NCBI GenBank assembly: GCA_018401435.1
Contig: JAGYJW010000003.1
Coordinates: 185,213-249,212, forward strand
Length of the DNA: 64,000 bases
Origin: Deltaproteobacteria bacterium
Lineage (GTDB): Bacteria; Myxococcota_A; UBA796; UBA2385
Direction of reading: 5' to 3'
A program made the translations under genes and the position numbers. This document shows positions 17,364-29,138 of this stretch, one piece after another. The stretch's first letter is position 1. Every line of letters starts with the position of its first letter. The notes under the pieces were generated by a model. It was not told the origin of the DNA. It saw only the letters and a program-made list of their open reading frames with translations, and made no database searches.

Positions 17364-18551
17364 ATGGTCTTCGTCGGCCTGATGGCCACCGTGGTTCTTG
17401 GGAGCCTGCTGCTCTATGTGGGGCGGCGGCTGGGCCATGGCCTGCCCCGCCCCGCGCGGCTGTCCATCGGCCTGCTCCTGCTGGTGGTCATGGGGCTCCA
17501 GTTCGCCAGCTTCAGCAGCATCCGCACGGCCCGCCGCAGCCTGCCGATGGAGGCGCTGCACTGGACGGCCTACCTCTGCTTTGGGCTGCTGTCGCTGATT
17601 TTCGCGGGGTTGGTGCTGCTCGACCTCATCCGGCTGGTCCTGTGGGGGGTGGACCGCCTGCGCGGCCTGGGCGCGGCCTCGGCGGGGCAGCGCGGGGATC
17701 CGCCAGAGAACCCCGCGCGTCGGGGCCTGCTGTCGGGTGGGGTGCACCTGGCGCTGGTGGGGCTGTCGGGGGTGGCCGTCGCGGTGGGCTACCGGGAGGC
17801 CCGCCGCGTGGCCCGGGTGGTGGAGGTGCCCATCCCCATCGCGGGTCTGCCGGCCGCCTTGCAGGGCCTGCGCATCGTGCAGATCTCGGATGTGCATGTG
17901 GGGCCCACCATCCGCCGGGCCTATCTGCAGGGCATCGTCGATCGGATCAACGAGCTGGACGCCGATATCATCGCCATCACCGGCGACCTGGTCGATGGCA
18001 CGGTGGAGGGTCTGGCCGAAGACATCGCGCCTCTGGCCCAGCTGCAGTCGCGGTTGGGCGCCTTCTTCTGTACTGGCAACCACGAGTATTACTCGGGGGT
18101 GGAGCCTTGGTTGGAGGAGGTGGCCCGCTTGGGCGTGATGCCCCTGGTCAACGGCTGGACCGTGGTGGAGAAGGATGGCGCATCGGTGTTGGTGGCCGGC
18201 GTCACCGACTACTCCGCCGCACGCATGATGGCGTCGCATGCCACCAATCCCGCCGCAGCCTGCGCCGGCGCGCCCCGCTGCGGCGCCCGCATCCTGTTGG
18301 CCCACCAGCCCCGCAGCGCCTTTGCGGCAGCCGAGACCGAGGCCTTCGACCTGCAACTCTCGGGCCATGTCCATGGTGGCCAGTATATGCCCTGGACCTG
18401 GTTGATTCGGGCCATCCAGCCTTTTGCCGTGGGCCTGCACCGGCACAAGAAGATGTGGGTCTACACCAGCCGCGGAACCGGCTACTGGGGGCCGCCCATC
18501 CGCCTTGGCTCTCCCGCTGAGATCACGCTGCTGACCCTTGTTTCGGCGTGA
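17364..18551 (+). CDS. Membrane-anchored metallophosphoesterase
   Basis: 395 aa. The N-terminal 130 residues hold about three to four transmembrane helices, with a further one before the catalytic part. The catalytic domain carries all calcineurin-type metal motifs in order: DVHVG, GDLVDG, GNHEYY, an AHQPR histidine and GHVHGGQ. Such YkuE/YaeI-like enzymes act on phosphoesters at the membrane, in some cases UDP-diacylglucosamine or related lipids; the substrate here is unknown. The ATG at 17364 is chosen because earlier codons read as non-protein; an in-frame TTG lies four codons upstream. Confidence 0.85.
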   Translation: MVFVGLMATVVLGSLLLYVGRRLGHGLPRPARLSIGLLLLVVMGLQFASFSSIRTARRSLPMEALHWTAYLCFGLLSLIFAGLVLLDLIRLVLWGVDRLRGLGAASAGQRGDPPENPARRGLLSGGVHLALVGLSGVAVAVGYREARRVARVVEVPIPIAGLPAALQGLRIVQISDVHVGPTIRRAYLQGIVDRINELDADIIAITGDLVDGTVEGLAEDIAPLAQLQSRLGAFFCTGNHEYYSGVEPWLEEVARLGVMPLVNGWTVVEKDGASVLVAGVTDYSAARMMASHATNPAAACAGAPRCGARILLAHQPRSAFAAAETEAFDLQLSGHVHGGQYMPWTWLIRAIQPFAVGLHRHKKMWVYTSRGTGYWGPPIRLGSPAEITLLTLVSA

Positions 18552-18622
18552 AGTCCGCAGGTCTGGCCCTGCGCACGGCGACCACGGGTTAAGCGCGGCG
18601 TCCGCCGGATCGGAGAGCACCC

Positions 18623-21829
<3,207 letters not shown>

Positions 21830-21830
21830 G

Positions 21831-22436
21831 GTGGGCGCCCGCACCCTGATCGTCGGCGATGTGCACGGCTGCGCCGACGAGCTCTCGGAGCTGCTGCAAG
21901 CGGTGGCCCCCGAGCGGCTGCTGCTGGTGGGGGACCTCTTCACCAAGGGGCCCGACCCGCTGGGCGTGTGGCGGCTGATCGGCGCGGCCCGAGCCCAAGC
22001 GGTGTTGGGCAACCACGACGAATATGTCTTGAAGCACCGGGACGCGGGGGGCTGGCGCGACCTGCCGTTTGAGGCCTGGACCTGGCTCGCGGCCCTGCCG
22101 CTCTTCCTGCAAGAAGAGGGCTTGATCGTGGTGCACGCGGGCCTGCACCCCGAGCGGGGGGTGGCCGGCACCGACGCCCGCATGGCCACCCGCATCCGCC
22201 GCTGGCCCGACGACCGGCGGGGGGAGGCCAGCGACCAGCCCTTCTGGTGGGAGCGCTATGGCGGCCCGGGGCTGGTGGTCTATGGCCACGACGCCCGGCG
22301 GGGACTGGTGGACCGACGGCCCCGCACCCTTGGGCTGGACACGGGCTGCGTCTACGGAAATAAGCTCAGCGGCTATGTTCTGGAGGAGGACCGCCTGGTT
22401 CAGGTGCCGGCTCGCCGGGTCTACCACCGGACCTGA
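21831..22436 (+). CDS. ApaH/PrpE-like metallophosphoesterase
   Basis: 201 aa, GTG start one base after the carB stop, so co-translated with carB. Motifs are VGDVHGCADEL, LVGDLFTKGPDP, VLGNHDEYVL, VVHAGLHPE and VYGHDARRG, the metal-ligand set of PPP-family phosphatases and ApaH-like diadenosine tetraphosphatases. The domain is the small bacterial form without extra regions. It may be a dinucleoside polyphosphate hydrolase or a protein phosphatase; the sequence does not decide. Confidence 0.85.
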   Translation: MGARTLIVGDVHGCADELSELLQAVAPERLLLVGDLFTKGPDPLGVWRLIGAARAQAVLGNHDEYVLKHRDAGGWRDLPFEAWTWLAALPLFLQEEGLIVVHAGLHPERGVAGTDARMATRIRRWPDDRRGEASDQPFWWERYGGPGLVVYGHDARRGLVDRRPRTLGLDTGCVYGNKLSGYVLEEDRLVQVPARRVYHRT

Positions 22437-22492
22437 GCCCGGGTCGCTGCCGACCCGACGCGGCGCCGCTGCTGCTGCCCAGAACGCAAGAA

Positions 22493-22517
22493 CCCCCGGC
22501 GCACCAGGCGCCGGGGG
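22493..22517 (-). terminator. Rho-independent terminator-like hairpin
   Basis: A perfect 10-bp stem CCCCCGGCGC / GCGCCGGGGG with a 5-base loop. On the minus strand it is followed by TTCTTGCGTT, moderately T-rich. It would terminate the secreted-protein gene, and it may also act on the opposite strand behind the phosphoesterase. Confidence 0.6.
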
Positions 22518-22563
22518 CTCCGCGCGATCGGTCAGCCCCGGGGGCCGACCGGTCGAGGTGCCA

Positions 22564-23253
22564 CTAGTTGGGCATCGCGTCGCCAGCGGCGCCCTTGGCA
22601 GCGTCGACACCGGTCTCGACAGCGGCGCCAGCGGCACCCTTGGCGAGGGGCTGGACAGCGCCGATGGCCTTGGGCAGGTCAGCGATGGTGCCGGGCAGGC
22701 TGGTGGCGATCGGGCCGATGATGCCGGGGATCTTCAGGGCGGCCTTGGGGTCGTCCTTCACCAGGGCGGCGGGGTTGGACTTGATCTCGTTGACCTTGGC
22801 CTTGATGTTCTCGATCTCGTCCTTCAGCTTGATGAGCTCGGGCAGCAGGGCGGTGGCCAGGGTCTTGGCCTCGTCGCTCTTGCCGTCCTTGTCCAGGCGG
22901 CCGATGTAGGTGGCCATGGTCACGGCGCCCTGGACCTGGTTGACGGAAGCCACCAGGGAGTCGAGGGCGGCGATGCCGGAGGGCTCGGCCACGCCGGTGT
23001 AGTAGTCGTCCATGTTGAAGGGGTTCGCGGCGTCGTCATCGAGGGCCGAGAACTTGTCCGAGATGGTGGACGGCTTCAGGGGGGTGGTCTTGGAGCGCAG
23101 CTTGGCGATGTTCTTGGCTTCCTTGGCCTCGCACTTCTCCTTCTTCTTGGCATCCTCGATGCCGTCGCAGGCGGCGTAGGCGGCCGCGTCGGTCGAGAAG
23201 GCGGTAGCGGACACGAGGAGGCTGAGGCCCAGGAGGATGGTCTTGCTGTTCAT
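22564..23253 (-). CDS. Secreted helical protein, function unknown
   Basis: 229 aa. A clear signal peptide (Lys, then LLGLSLLVSATAF) is followed by a cleavage site near TDAAAYA. The mature protein starts with a very charged Lys/Glu stretch with two Cys (DGIEDAKKKEKCEAKEAK), then long amphipathic helices (LATALLPELIKLKDEIENIKAKVNEIKS) and ends in an Ala/Gly-rich helical tail. No family is recognised. It stands alone with its own candidate promoter and a terminator, so it may be well expressed. Codon use is strict and GC-rich like its neighbours. Confidence 0.8.
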   Translation of the reverse strand: MNSKTILLGLSLLVSATAFSTDAAAYAACDGIEDAKKKEKCEAKEAKNIAKLRSKTTPLKPSTISDKFSALDDDAANPFNMDDYYTGVAEPSGIAALDSLVASVNQVQGAVTMATYIGRLDKDGKSDEAKTLATALLPELIKLKDEIENIKAKVNEIKSNPAALVKDDPKAALKIPGIIGPIATSLPGTIADLPKAIGAVQPLAKGAAGAAVETGVDAAKGAAGDAMPN

Positions 23254-23300
23254 GAGGAACTCCACGAAGGAAGATGGGGGGAGGGGGTCTGGCGAAGCAC

Positions 23301-23327
23301 CATGTATCGCGGTTGAGCGGGTGTCAA
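23301..23327 (-). promoter_or_regulatory. Candidate promoter of the secreted helical protein gene
   Basis: On the minus strand TTGACA (23327-23322) is followed after 15 bases by TACATG (23306-23301), about 50 bases before the ATG. The -35 box is perfect, the -10 box and the spacing are weak. Confidence 0.4.
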
Positions 23328-23457
23328 CAGGTGCTAGACATTCAGGGTGCAATCAAACACCGCGCCGCTCATATACGCAGGTGCGACGCGACATACAAGT
23401 GCGATGGCCAGGAAGGGGCGCTGGGCGTGGGTCCGCCCGGCAGGTCGCGAGGGGCGA

Positions 23458-25356
23458 TCAGGGTCGTTCCGAGCGGTCTGCTGGCTCGAAGAGCCCGTCC
23501 AAGACCCGCAATACGGCACGATAGCTGCCAAAGGGTGGGAAGATGTAGGTGCCCCGCACCCGCGGGTGGCCGCGCAGGTCGCCCAGCATGCGCCGGGCCA
23601 CGTCTATGCCCACCTCGCGCTGACCTTCGCGGGATGGGGCGGCCTTGATGGTGGCGCGAATGGCCTCGGGGATCTGCATCCCGGGCACCTCGTTGTGGAG
23701 GAACTCGGCGTTCTTGGCGGATACAAGTGGCATGATGCCCACCAGGAAGGGGATGTGGGCCGCGGCCTTGGTCTTCTCCAAGAAGCGCTCCAGCAGATCG
23801 GGATCAAAGACCGGCTGGCTGAAGAAGTACTCGGCCCCCGCCTCGACCTTTCGCAGGAAGCGATCGGCCTCCAGGTCCATGTCCACCGCGCCGGGGTTGC
23901 AGCCGGCCCCCACGAAGAGGGCGGTCTGGCCGCCGATGGGCTGCCCCGAGAAGTCGCGGCCCCGGTTGAGCAGCTGGATGAAGCTGATCAGGCCGATGCT
24001 GTCGATGTCGAAGACCGCGGTGGCGTCGGGGTAGGTGCCCATCTTCGGGGGGTCGCCCGTCACCGCCAGGATATTGCGCAGGCCCAGGGCGTGGGCGCCC
24101 AGCAGGTCCATCTGCATGCCCAGCAGGTTGCGGTCGCGGCAGCAGTAGTGGATCACCGTCTCGAAGTCGGGGAGCTGGGCCCGCACCAGCTGGCTGAGGG
24201 CGCTGGGGCCCATGCGGGCCACCGCGCGGGGGCCGTCGGGGATGTTCACGACGTCCACGCCGGCGTCGTAGAGCAGCCTGGCGCCTTCGATGGTCTTGGC
24301 GGGGTCGATGCCCCGGGGGGGGTCCAGCTCGACGGAGACGCAGAAGCGGCCAGAGCTGAGGGCCTTTGCGAAGGCGCTGCGCTGGGCCACCGGCATGGCA
24401 TCGGGGAGGGGCGCGGCCTCGGGCTGGCCCGCGGCGGGGGCCTCCACCACGACGGGGGCCGCGGGGCGGTGGGCCGGGCTGATGGAGCGGATGAAGACCC
24501 GCATCTCCCTGATCATGCGGGGGGTGGTCCCGCAGCAGCCGCCGATGCCCCGGGCGCCCACCTGGCCCAGCCGGCGGGCATATTCGGCCATATATTCCGG
24601 GCCGGCCAGGTAGAGGGTCCGGCCTTCGACCACCTGGGGCATGCCGGCGTTGGGCATGGCGATGATGGGCAGGTCGGTGACAGCGGCCATGGACTCCACC
24701 ACCGTCTGCACGCCGCGGGGGCCCAAGGAGCAATTGGTGCCGATGGCGGCCACATTCCAGGCGGCCATGGCCATGGCGGCCTCTTGGGGCGTGGGGCCCT
24801 CGTATTGTTGTTGGGCCGGCCCGGATGCGGGGAAGGTCATCAGGGTGACGATGGGCAGGTCGCAGACGCTGCGCACGGCCCGCACAGCCTGCCAGAGCTC
24901 GGGCAGGTGGACGAAGGTCTCGAGCACGAAGAGGTCCACGCCCCCCTCGGCGAGGATCTGCGCCTGTTCGCGAAAGACGGTGAAGATCTCGCCCGGGGCG
25001 ACCTTGCCCACCGGCGCGAGGATGGCCCCGGTCGGACCGATGGACCCGGCCACCCAGGCGCGCTTGCCGGCCACCTCTCGGGCGATGCGGGCCGCAGAGG
25101 CGTTGATCTCGCGGGTCTTGTCGCCCAGGCCGAAGGGCTGCAGGCGCATCCGGTTGGCGCCGAAGCTGTTGGTGGTCAGGACGTCGGCGCCGGCCTGCAG
25201 GTATTCGCCGTGGATGTCCCGCACGATCTGGGGCTGGGTGAGGTTGACCTCGTCGTAGCTCCGGTTGATGAAGACGCCGCGTGCATAGATCTCGGTGCCC
25301 ATGGCGCCGTCGAAGAGCAGGATGCGATCGGCCAGGGCCTCGCGGAAGGGCTCCAT
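23458..25356 (-). CDS. Bifunctional homocysteine S-methyltransferase / 5,10-methylenetetrahydrofolate reductase
   Basis: 632 aa, a fusion of the YitJ type. The N-terminal half is a Zn-dependent homocysteine methyltransferase: LFDGAMGTEI, GADVLTTNSFGAN, GTNCSLGP and GGCCGTTP supply the three Zn-binding Cys. The C-terminal half starts near SVELDPPRG and has MTHFR features including NILAVTGDPP and the FAD-binding barrel. It links one-carbon folate flow to methionine formation. The ATG at 25356 is chosen; the frame is open 35 codons further upstream, but that part is Arg/Pro-rich and overlaps nothing conserved. Upstream, 55 bases away on the same strand, is the PP2C gene. Confidence 0.92.
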   Translation of the reverse strand: MEPFREALADRILLFDGAMGTEIYARGVFINRSYDEVNLTQPQIVRDIHGEYLQAGADVLTTNSFGANRMRLQPFGLGDKTREINASAARIAREVAGKRAWVAGSIGPTGAILAPVGKVAPGEIFTVFREQAQILAEGGVDLFVLETFVHLPELWQAVRAVRSVCDLPIVTLMTFPASGPAQQQYEGPTPQEAAMAMAAWNVAAIGTNCSLGPRGVQTVVESMAAVTDLPIIAMPNAGMPQVVEGRTLYLAGPEYMAEYARRLGQVGARGIGGCCGTTPRMIREMRVFIRSISPAHRPAAPVVVEAPAAGQPEAAPLPDAMPVAQRSAFAKALSSGRFCVSVELDPPRGIDPAKTIEGARLLYDAGVDVVNIPDGPRAVARMGPSALSQLVRAQLPDFETVIHYCCRDRNLLGMQMDLLGAHALGLRNILAVTGDPPKMGTYPDATAVFDIDSIGLISFIQLLNRGRDFSGQPIGGQTALFVGAGCNPGAVDMDLEADRFLRKVEAGAEYFFSQPVFDPDLLERFLEKTKAAAHIPFLVGIMPLVSAKNAEFLHNEVPGMQIPEAIRATIKAAPSREGQREVGIDVARRMLGDLRGHPRVRGTYIFPPFGSYRAVLRVLDGLFEPADRSERP

Positions 25357-25411
25357 GGCGGCTCCGGTGTGGGTCGGGGGTCGGGGTCTAACCCCCGGCC
25401 CGGGCCGCGCC

Positions 25412-27703
25412 TCAGCCCTCTTCTTGGCGGGCGAGGATGACCGTGATGTTGTCGCCGCCACCGCCGGCGTTGGCGCGGCCGACCAGGCTGCGGCAGGCCT
25501 CCCCGAGATCGCTCATGCGGGCGGCCTCTTCGATGAGCAGGCTGGCCTCTGCGGGGGAGCCGGAGGCATAGTCGGTGAGGCCATCGGAGCACAGGCAGAG
25601 GACCTCGCCCGGCAGCAGGCGAAAGCGCCGAAGATCGGGGAGAACGGGTTCTGACTGCCCATTTTCGCCGAAGTGTCCGCAATAGCCCACCAGGGCATAG
25701 CCCTCGTTGTGAAGGTCCATGCGGTTGCCCTTTTGCCAGGTGCGCAACCACTCGCTGCGGAGGTTCTGGTCGCCGTTGAGCTGGGATGCGCCGATGGCCC
25801 CCACCAGGTAGGCGCGCGAGTCTCCCAGGCTGGCGAGGTTGACCCGGTCGCCCTGCACCACGGCCACCAGGGCGGTCGTGCCCATGGGGATGTGGCGGCC
25901 CAGGTTGCCCCCGGCCAGCTCCAGCGCGGCCTTGCAGATGGCGTGGTTGGCCTCGGCCAGGGAGGACACCAGGAAGGCCTCCACCTGGGCGTCGTCGGCC
26001 TCGCGCAGGCTGGCCTGTGCCGCCTCCCAGCGGGCGATCAAGGTGCGCACCAGCAGGGAGCTGGCCAGGTCCCCCGAGCCGGCGGTGGACACGCTGATGC
26101 CATCCGCCACGACCAGGAAGGCGAGGCTGCCGTCTGCCTGCCAGAAGACGGCGTCCTGGTTGGTCTGCCCCAGGCGCGACTTGAGGGCGCCGATGTGGGT
26201 GTCATGTGCCACCCGCAGCCGGGCGCCGCGCCGGAGCGGGGCCTGCTTGCGCACCTCGGCGATGGCGGCGGCCTGGGCCAGCTGCTCCCACAGGTCCAGG
26301 CCGTTGCGGGGGCGCAGGCCGCCTTCGGGGCTCAAGCAGCGGGCCATCACGGCGGCCCATTCCGGGGGCGCGTCGGGGACCAGCTGTGGCAGGTGCACCA
26401 CCAGGTCGTCCTCACGCACCTTGCCGTTGCGGGGGAGCTGCCCGACGGCGCGTTCGACCACCAGCCGGGCGGCCGCCATCACGTCGCTGAGGGGGTCGCC
26501 CTCGCTGGCGGGGCCCAGCTCCACCCGGTCGGTGGGACCCAGGCGGGCCTCGGCCACGCCCCCGGCCAGGTCCAGGGCGTGGCGTTCAGCCAAGGCCCGC
26601 GCCAGGCCGATGGAGACCGAGAGCAGCCGCGCGGCCACCAGCCTGCCCAGACCCTGCAGGGGCACGAAGCCGGGGCCGATGTTGCGCGCCTCGGCCTCCA
26701 AGAAAGGCAGCGTCCGGGGCCAGAGGCTGCGCGCCGTGGCCACGCCGGGGTCCAGGCGGAGCTGCTCCAAGGTCTGGGTCGGGCTGAGGGGCAGCAGGCC
26801 CGTGAGGAAGCGGGCGGCGCCTTCTTCTGTGGGCCCCCCCTGGCTGCCGATGTGCTCGGCCGGGCTCTCTTGAAGCACCTGTTCGAGCAGGCCCAGGCCG
26901 GCGGATTGGCGGCGGCTGGGCGGCAGCCCGAGGAGCACCTCGCGCAGCCAGGGCCGGCGGCCGGGTTCGGCCGACATGGCTGCGCAGGCCTGCACGGTGG
27001 GCGCGCAGGCGCGGGTGAGCAGGGCCCCGCACAAGGCCGCGTCGCCCTCCAGCGCCGCGGCATGAAGGACCGCGACATGTTCGTCGGGCACGGTGGCCCG
27101 ACCGCGCAACAGCAGGTGCACGGCCGACAGATCACCAGCTTCAACCGCCACATCCAGCAGGGTGGCGCGGGCGCGATGGCTCGCCGACAGCCAGGTCCGA
27201 AAGCGGGGCCCCGGCGCCAACGCGAGGAAGACCTCGGGGTCGCCGGGCATGGAGGGGTTGTCGGCCCGCCAGCTCAGGCGGTGACCATCCCAGGCGAGGT
27301 GGTCGCTGCGGCCCAGCTGCTGCACGACGCCCTCCCACCAGCGGGGGAAGGGGCTGCGGCCGACGATGCGGCGCCCCACCACCTGGGCCTGCAGCTCTTC
27401 GAGGGAGACCGGCTGCTCCAGCTCGTCGAGGATCAAGCGCAGCAGCCCGATGGGGTGCTGCTGGGCGAGCAGGCGCAGCCCCTCGGTGTCCAGCAGCGCG
27501 CGGCAGAAGAAGCCGCCGGGCACCCCCAGCTTCCAGCCCTGCACCAGGGTGGCGGCGTCGATGAGGCTGGGCCCGTCGGCCACGGCGGGTGCGGTCAGGC
27601 GCACGCCGCCCACCTCGATGCGATCCACCTGGGCCAGGGCGCCTTCTGGCGAGGCGATGACATCGCCGGGCTCGAGCAGATCCATGTCGCGGAGGGTCAT
27701 CAT
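25412..27703 (-). CDS. PP2C-type protein phosphatase with long N-terminal regulatory region
   Basis: About 763 aa. The C-terminal 250 residues form a PP2C domain: SRLGQTNQDAVFW, LVVADGIS, MGTTALVAVV, NLASLGDSRAYLV, CSDGLTDYAS and GGGDNITVIL give the metal-binding Asp set. Before it, a stretch with PPEWAAVMARCLSPEGGLRPRNGLDLWEQL looks like the end of a protein-kinase C-lobe, although no kinase catalytic motif is present. The first 400 residues are Leu/Ala-rich, partly repeat-like helical (DVAVEAGDLSAVHLLLRG resembles an ankyrin helix pair). No membrane segment is seen. The start is one of two adjacent ATGs (27703/27700); the frame is also open to 27742. Confidence 0.85.
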   Translation of the reverse strand: MMTLRDMDLLEPGDVIASPEGALAQVDRIEVGGVRLTAPAVADGPSLIDAATLVQGWKLGVPGGFFCRALLDTEGLRLLAQQHPIGLLRLILDELEQPVSLEELQAQVVGRRIVGRSPFPRWWEGVVQQLGRSDHLAWDGHRLSWRADNPSMPGDPEVFLALAPGPRFRTWLSASHRARATLLDVAVEAGDLSAVHLLLRGRATVPDEHVAVLHAAALEGDAALCGALLTRACAPTVQACAAMSAEPGRRPWLREVLLGLPPSRRQSAGLGLLEQVLQESPAEHIGSQGGPTEEGAARFLTGLLPLSPTQTLEQLRLDPGVATARSLWPRTLPFLEAEARNIGPGFVPLQGLGRLVAARLLSVSIGLARALAERHALDLAGGVAEARLGPTDRVELGPASEGDPLSDVMAAARLVVERAVGQLPRNGKVREDDLVVHLPQLVPDAPPEWAAVMARCLSPEGGLRPRNGLDLWEQLAQAAAIAEVRKQAPLRRGARLRVAHDTHIGALKSRLGQTNQDAVFWQADGSLAFLVVADGISVSTAGSGDLASSLLVRTLIARWEAAQASLREADDAQVEAFLVSSLAEANHAICKAALELAGGNLGRHIPMGTTALVAVVQGDRVNLASLGDSRAYLVGAIGASQLNGDQNLRSEWLRTWQKGNRMDLHNEGYALVGYCGHFGENGQSEPVLPDLRRFRLLPGEVLCLCSDGLTDYASGSPAEASLLIEEAARMSDLGEACRSLVGRANAGGGGDNITVILARQEEG

Positions 27704-27779
27704 GGTGGTTGCCGCGGGTATAGCACAGCCACCTCCGGCCATGGCCGATGCAGGGCGCCAGGCGCCGGGCTAGGGCGCT

Positions 27780-29138
27780 GTGCCCCCTGCCGCCGAGAGC
27801 CCTGTGCGCTGCCCTGTCGCCCCGCCCCACGAGATCCGGGACCCGGTTCATGGGGCCATCCCGGTGGATGGCTCCGAGCTGCAGATCATCGATCATCCCG
27901 TGGTGCAGCGCCTTCGGGGCATCTGCCAGCTGGGCTTTGCCCACCTCGCCTTTCCGGGCGCGACCCACACCCGCTTCTTGCATTCCCTGGGGGCCATGCA
28001 CCTCGCAGGGTTGGCTTTTGACGCGGTCTTTCGGGATGCTCCCTTCTCCAGTCCAGCGCGGCGGGACTCCTTGCGGCGCTGCCTGCGCATGGCCGCCCTC
28101 TGCCACGATCTCGGCCACCCGCCCTTCAGCCACGCCGTCGAATTCGCGATGCCCGAGGTGGCGGAGCTGGACCTGCCGGCGTCGGTGATCGGCGCGGGAC
28201 AGCGGCGCGCCAGCCACGAGGACTACACCCTGCTGCTGCTGCTGCGCAGCGACCTCGCCCGGGTGATGCGCGAGGCCTTCGACTTCGGCCCCGAACAGGT
28301 CGCCTGTCTGATCAGCCCGGCCATGGCGGCACCCGACGCCTATTTCGACGAGGGTGGCTGCGATCTGCGGCCGGTGCTGTCTCAGCTCATCAGCAGCGAG
28401 CTGGATGTGGACCGCCTGGACTATTTGCTTCGGGACTCCATCTTCACGGGGGCCCAGTATGGCCGCACCGACACGCCCTGGCTGATCAGCCACCTCAGCC
28501 GGCAGGTGGACGCCGACGACCGGGTCTGCCTGGCCCTGGATGGGCGCGCTCTCTTTGCTTTCGACGATTTCATGGTCGCCCGTTTCCACATGTTCGTCAT
28601 GGTCTACTTTCACCAGAAGTCCGTGGCCTACGAGGAGATGCTGCGCCGCTGCCTCGAAGGAGCGGGGCAACAGCGCCGGCTGCCCGCAGGGGTCGAGGCC
28701 TATGCCGGCACCGACGACGCCTGGCTCTGGGATTGGCTGCGCCGGCACGATGACCCCTGGGCGCGGCGCATCGTGCGCTATGACCCCTACAAGGTGGCGT
28801 TGGAGGTGCATGGCACCCCCGAAGACGCGGCCCTCACCCAGCGGGTGGACCTGCTGCGGCGGGAGGGCATCGACGCGATCCCAAGGGCTGAGGTGGGCGT
28901 CATGCAGCGCCCGCCCAAAGCCGGCGCGCCCAGCATCTACCTGGTGGACCAGCCCCGGGGGGGCAGCCGGCAGGTGCAACGCCTGCTCGATGCCACCCGG
29001 GTCTTTCGCCGCCAGGAGCTGAGCGCGACCATCTCGCGCATCTATGTGGCCCCCGACGACCTGGCGCGCGCGCGCGCCTTGCTGCATGGCAGCTGGAAGG
29101 CCCGCGAGCTGGCCTTCGGGACCCGGTCCTCGCCATGA
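27780..29138 (+). CDS. HD-domain phosphohydrolase (dNTPase/SAMHD1-like)
   Basis: 452 aa, GTG start. The sequence has the family start HEIRDPVHGAIPV, HPVVQRLRGICQLG, TRFLHSLGAMHLA, the HD pair in LCHDLGHPPFSHA and the late Asp in SELDVDRLDYLLRDS. Proteins of this kind hydrolyse dNTPs to nucleoside and triphosphate or act on related nucleotides; the exact substrate is open. The stop overlaps the ATG of the NADH dehydrogenase gene by 4 bases. It diverges from the PP2C gene with about 75 bases between them. Confidence 0.9.
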   Translation: MPPAAESPVRCPVAPPHEIRDPVHGAIPVDGSELQIIDHPVVQRLRGICQLGFAHLAFPGATHTRFLHSLGAMHLAGLAFDAVFRDAPFSSPARRDSLRRCLRMAALCHDLGHPPFSHAVEFAMPEVAELDLPASVIGAGQRRASHEDYTLLLLLRSDLARVMREAFDFGPEQVACLISPAMAAPDAYFDEGGCDLRPVLSQLISSELDVDRLDYLLRDSIFTGAQYGRTDTPWLISHLSRQVDADDRVCLALDGRALFAFDDFMVARFHMFVMVYFHQKSVAYEEMLRRCLEGAGQQRRLPAGVEAYAGTDDAWLWDWLRRHDDPWARRIVRYDPYKVALEVHGTPEDAALTQRVDLLRREGIDAIPRAEVGVMQRPPKAGAPSIYLVDQPRGGSRQVQRLLDATRVFRRQELSATISRIYVAPDDLARARALLHGSWKARELAFGTRSSP

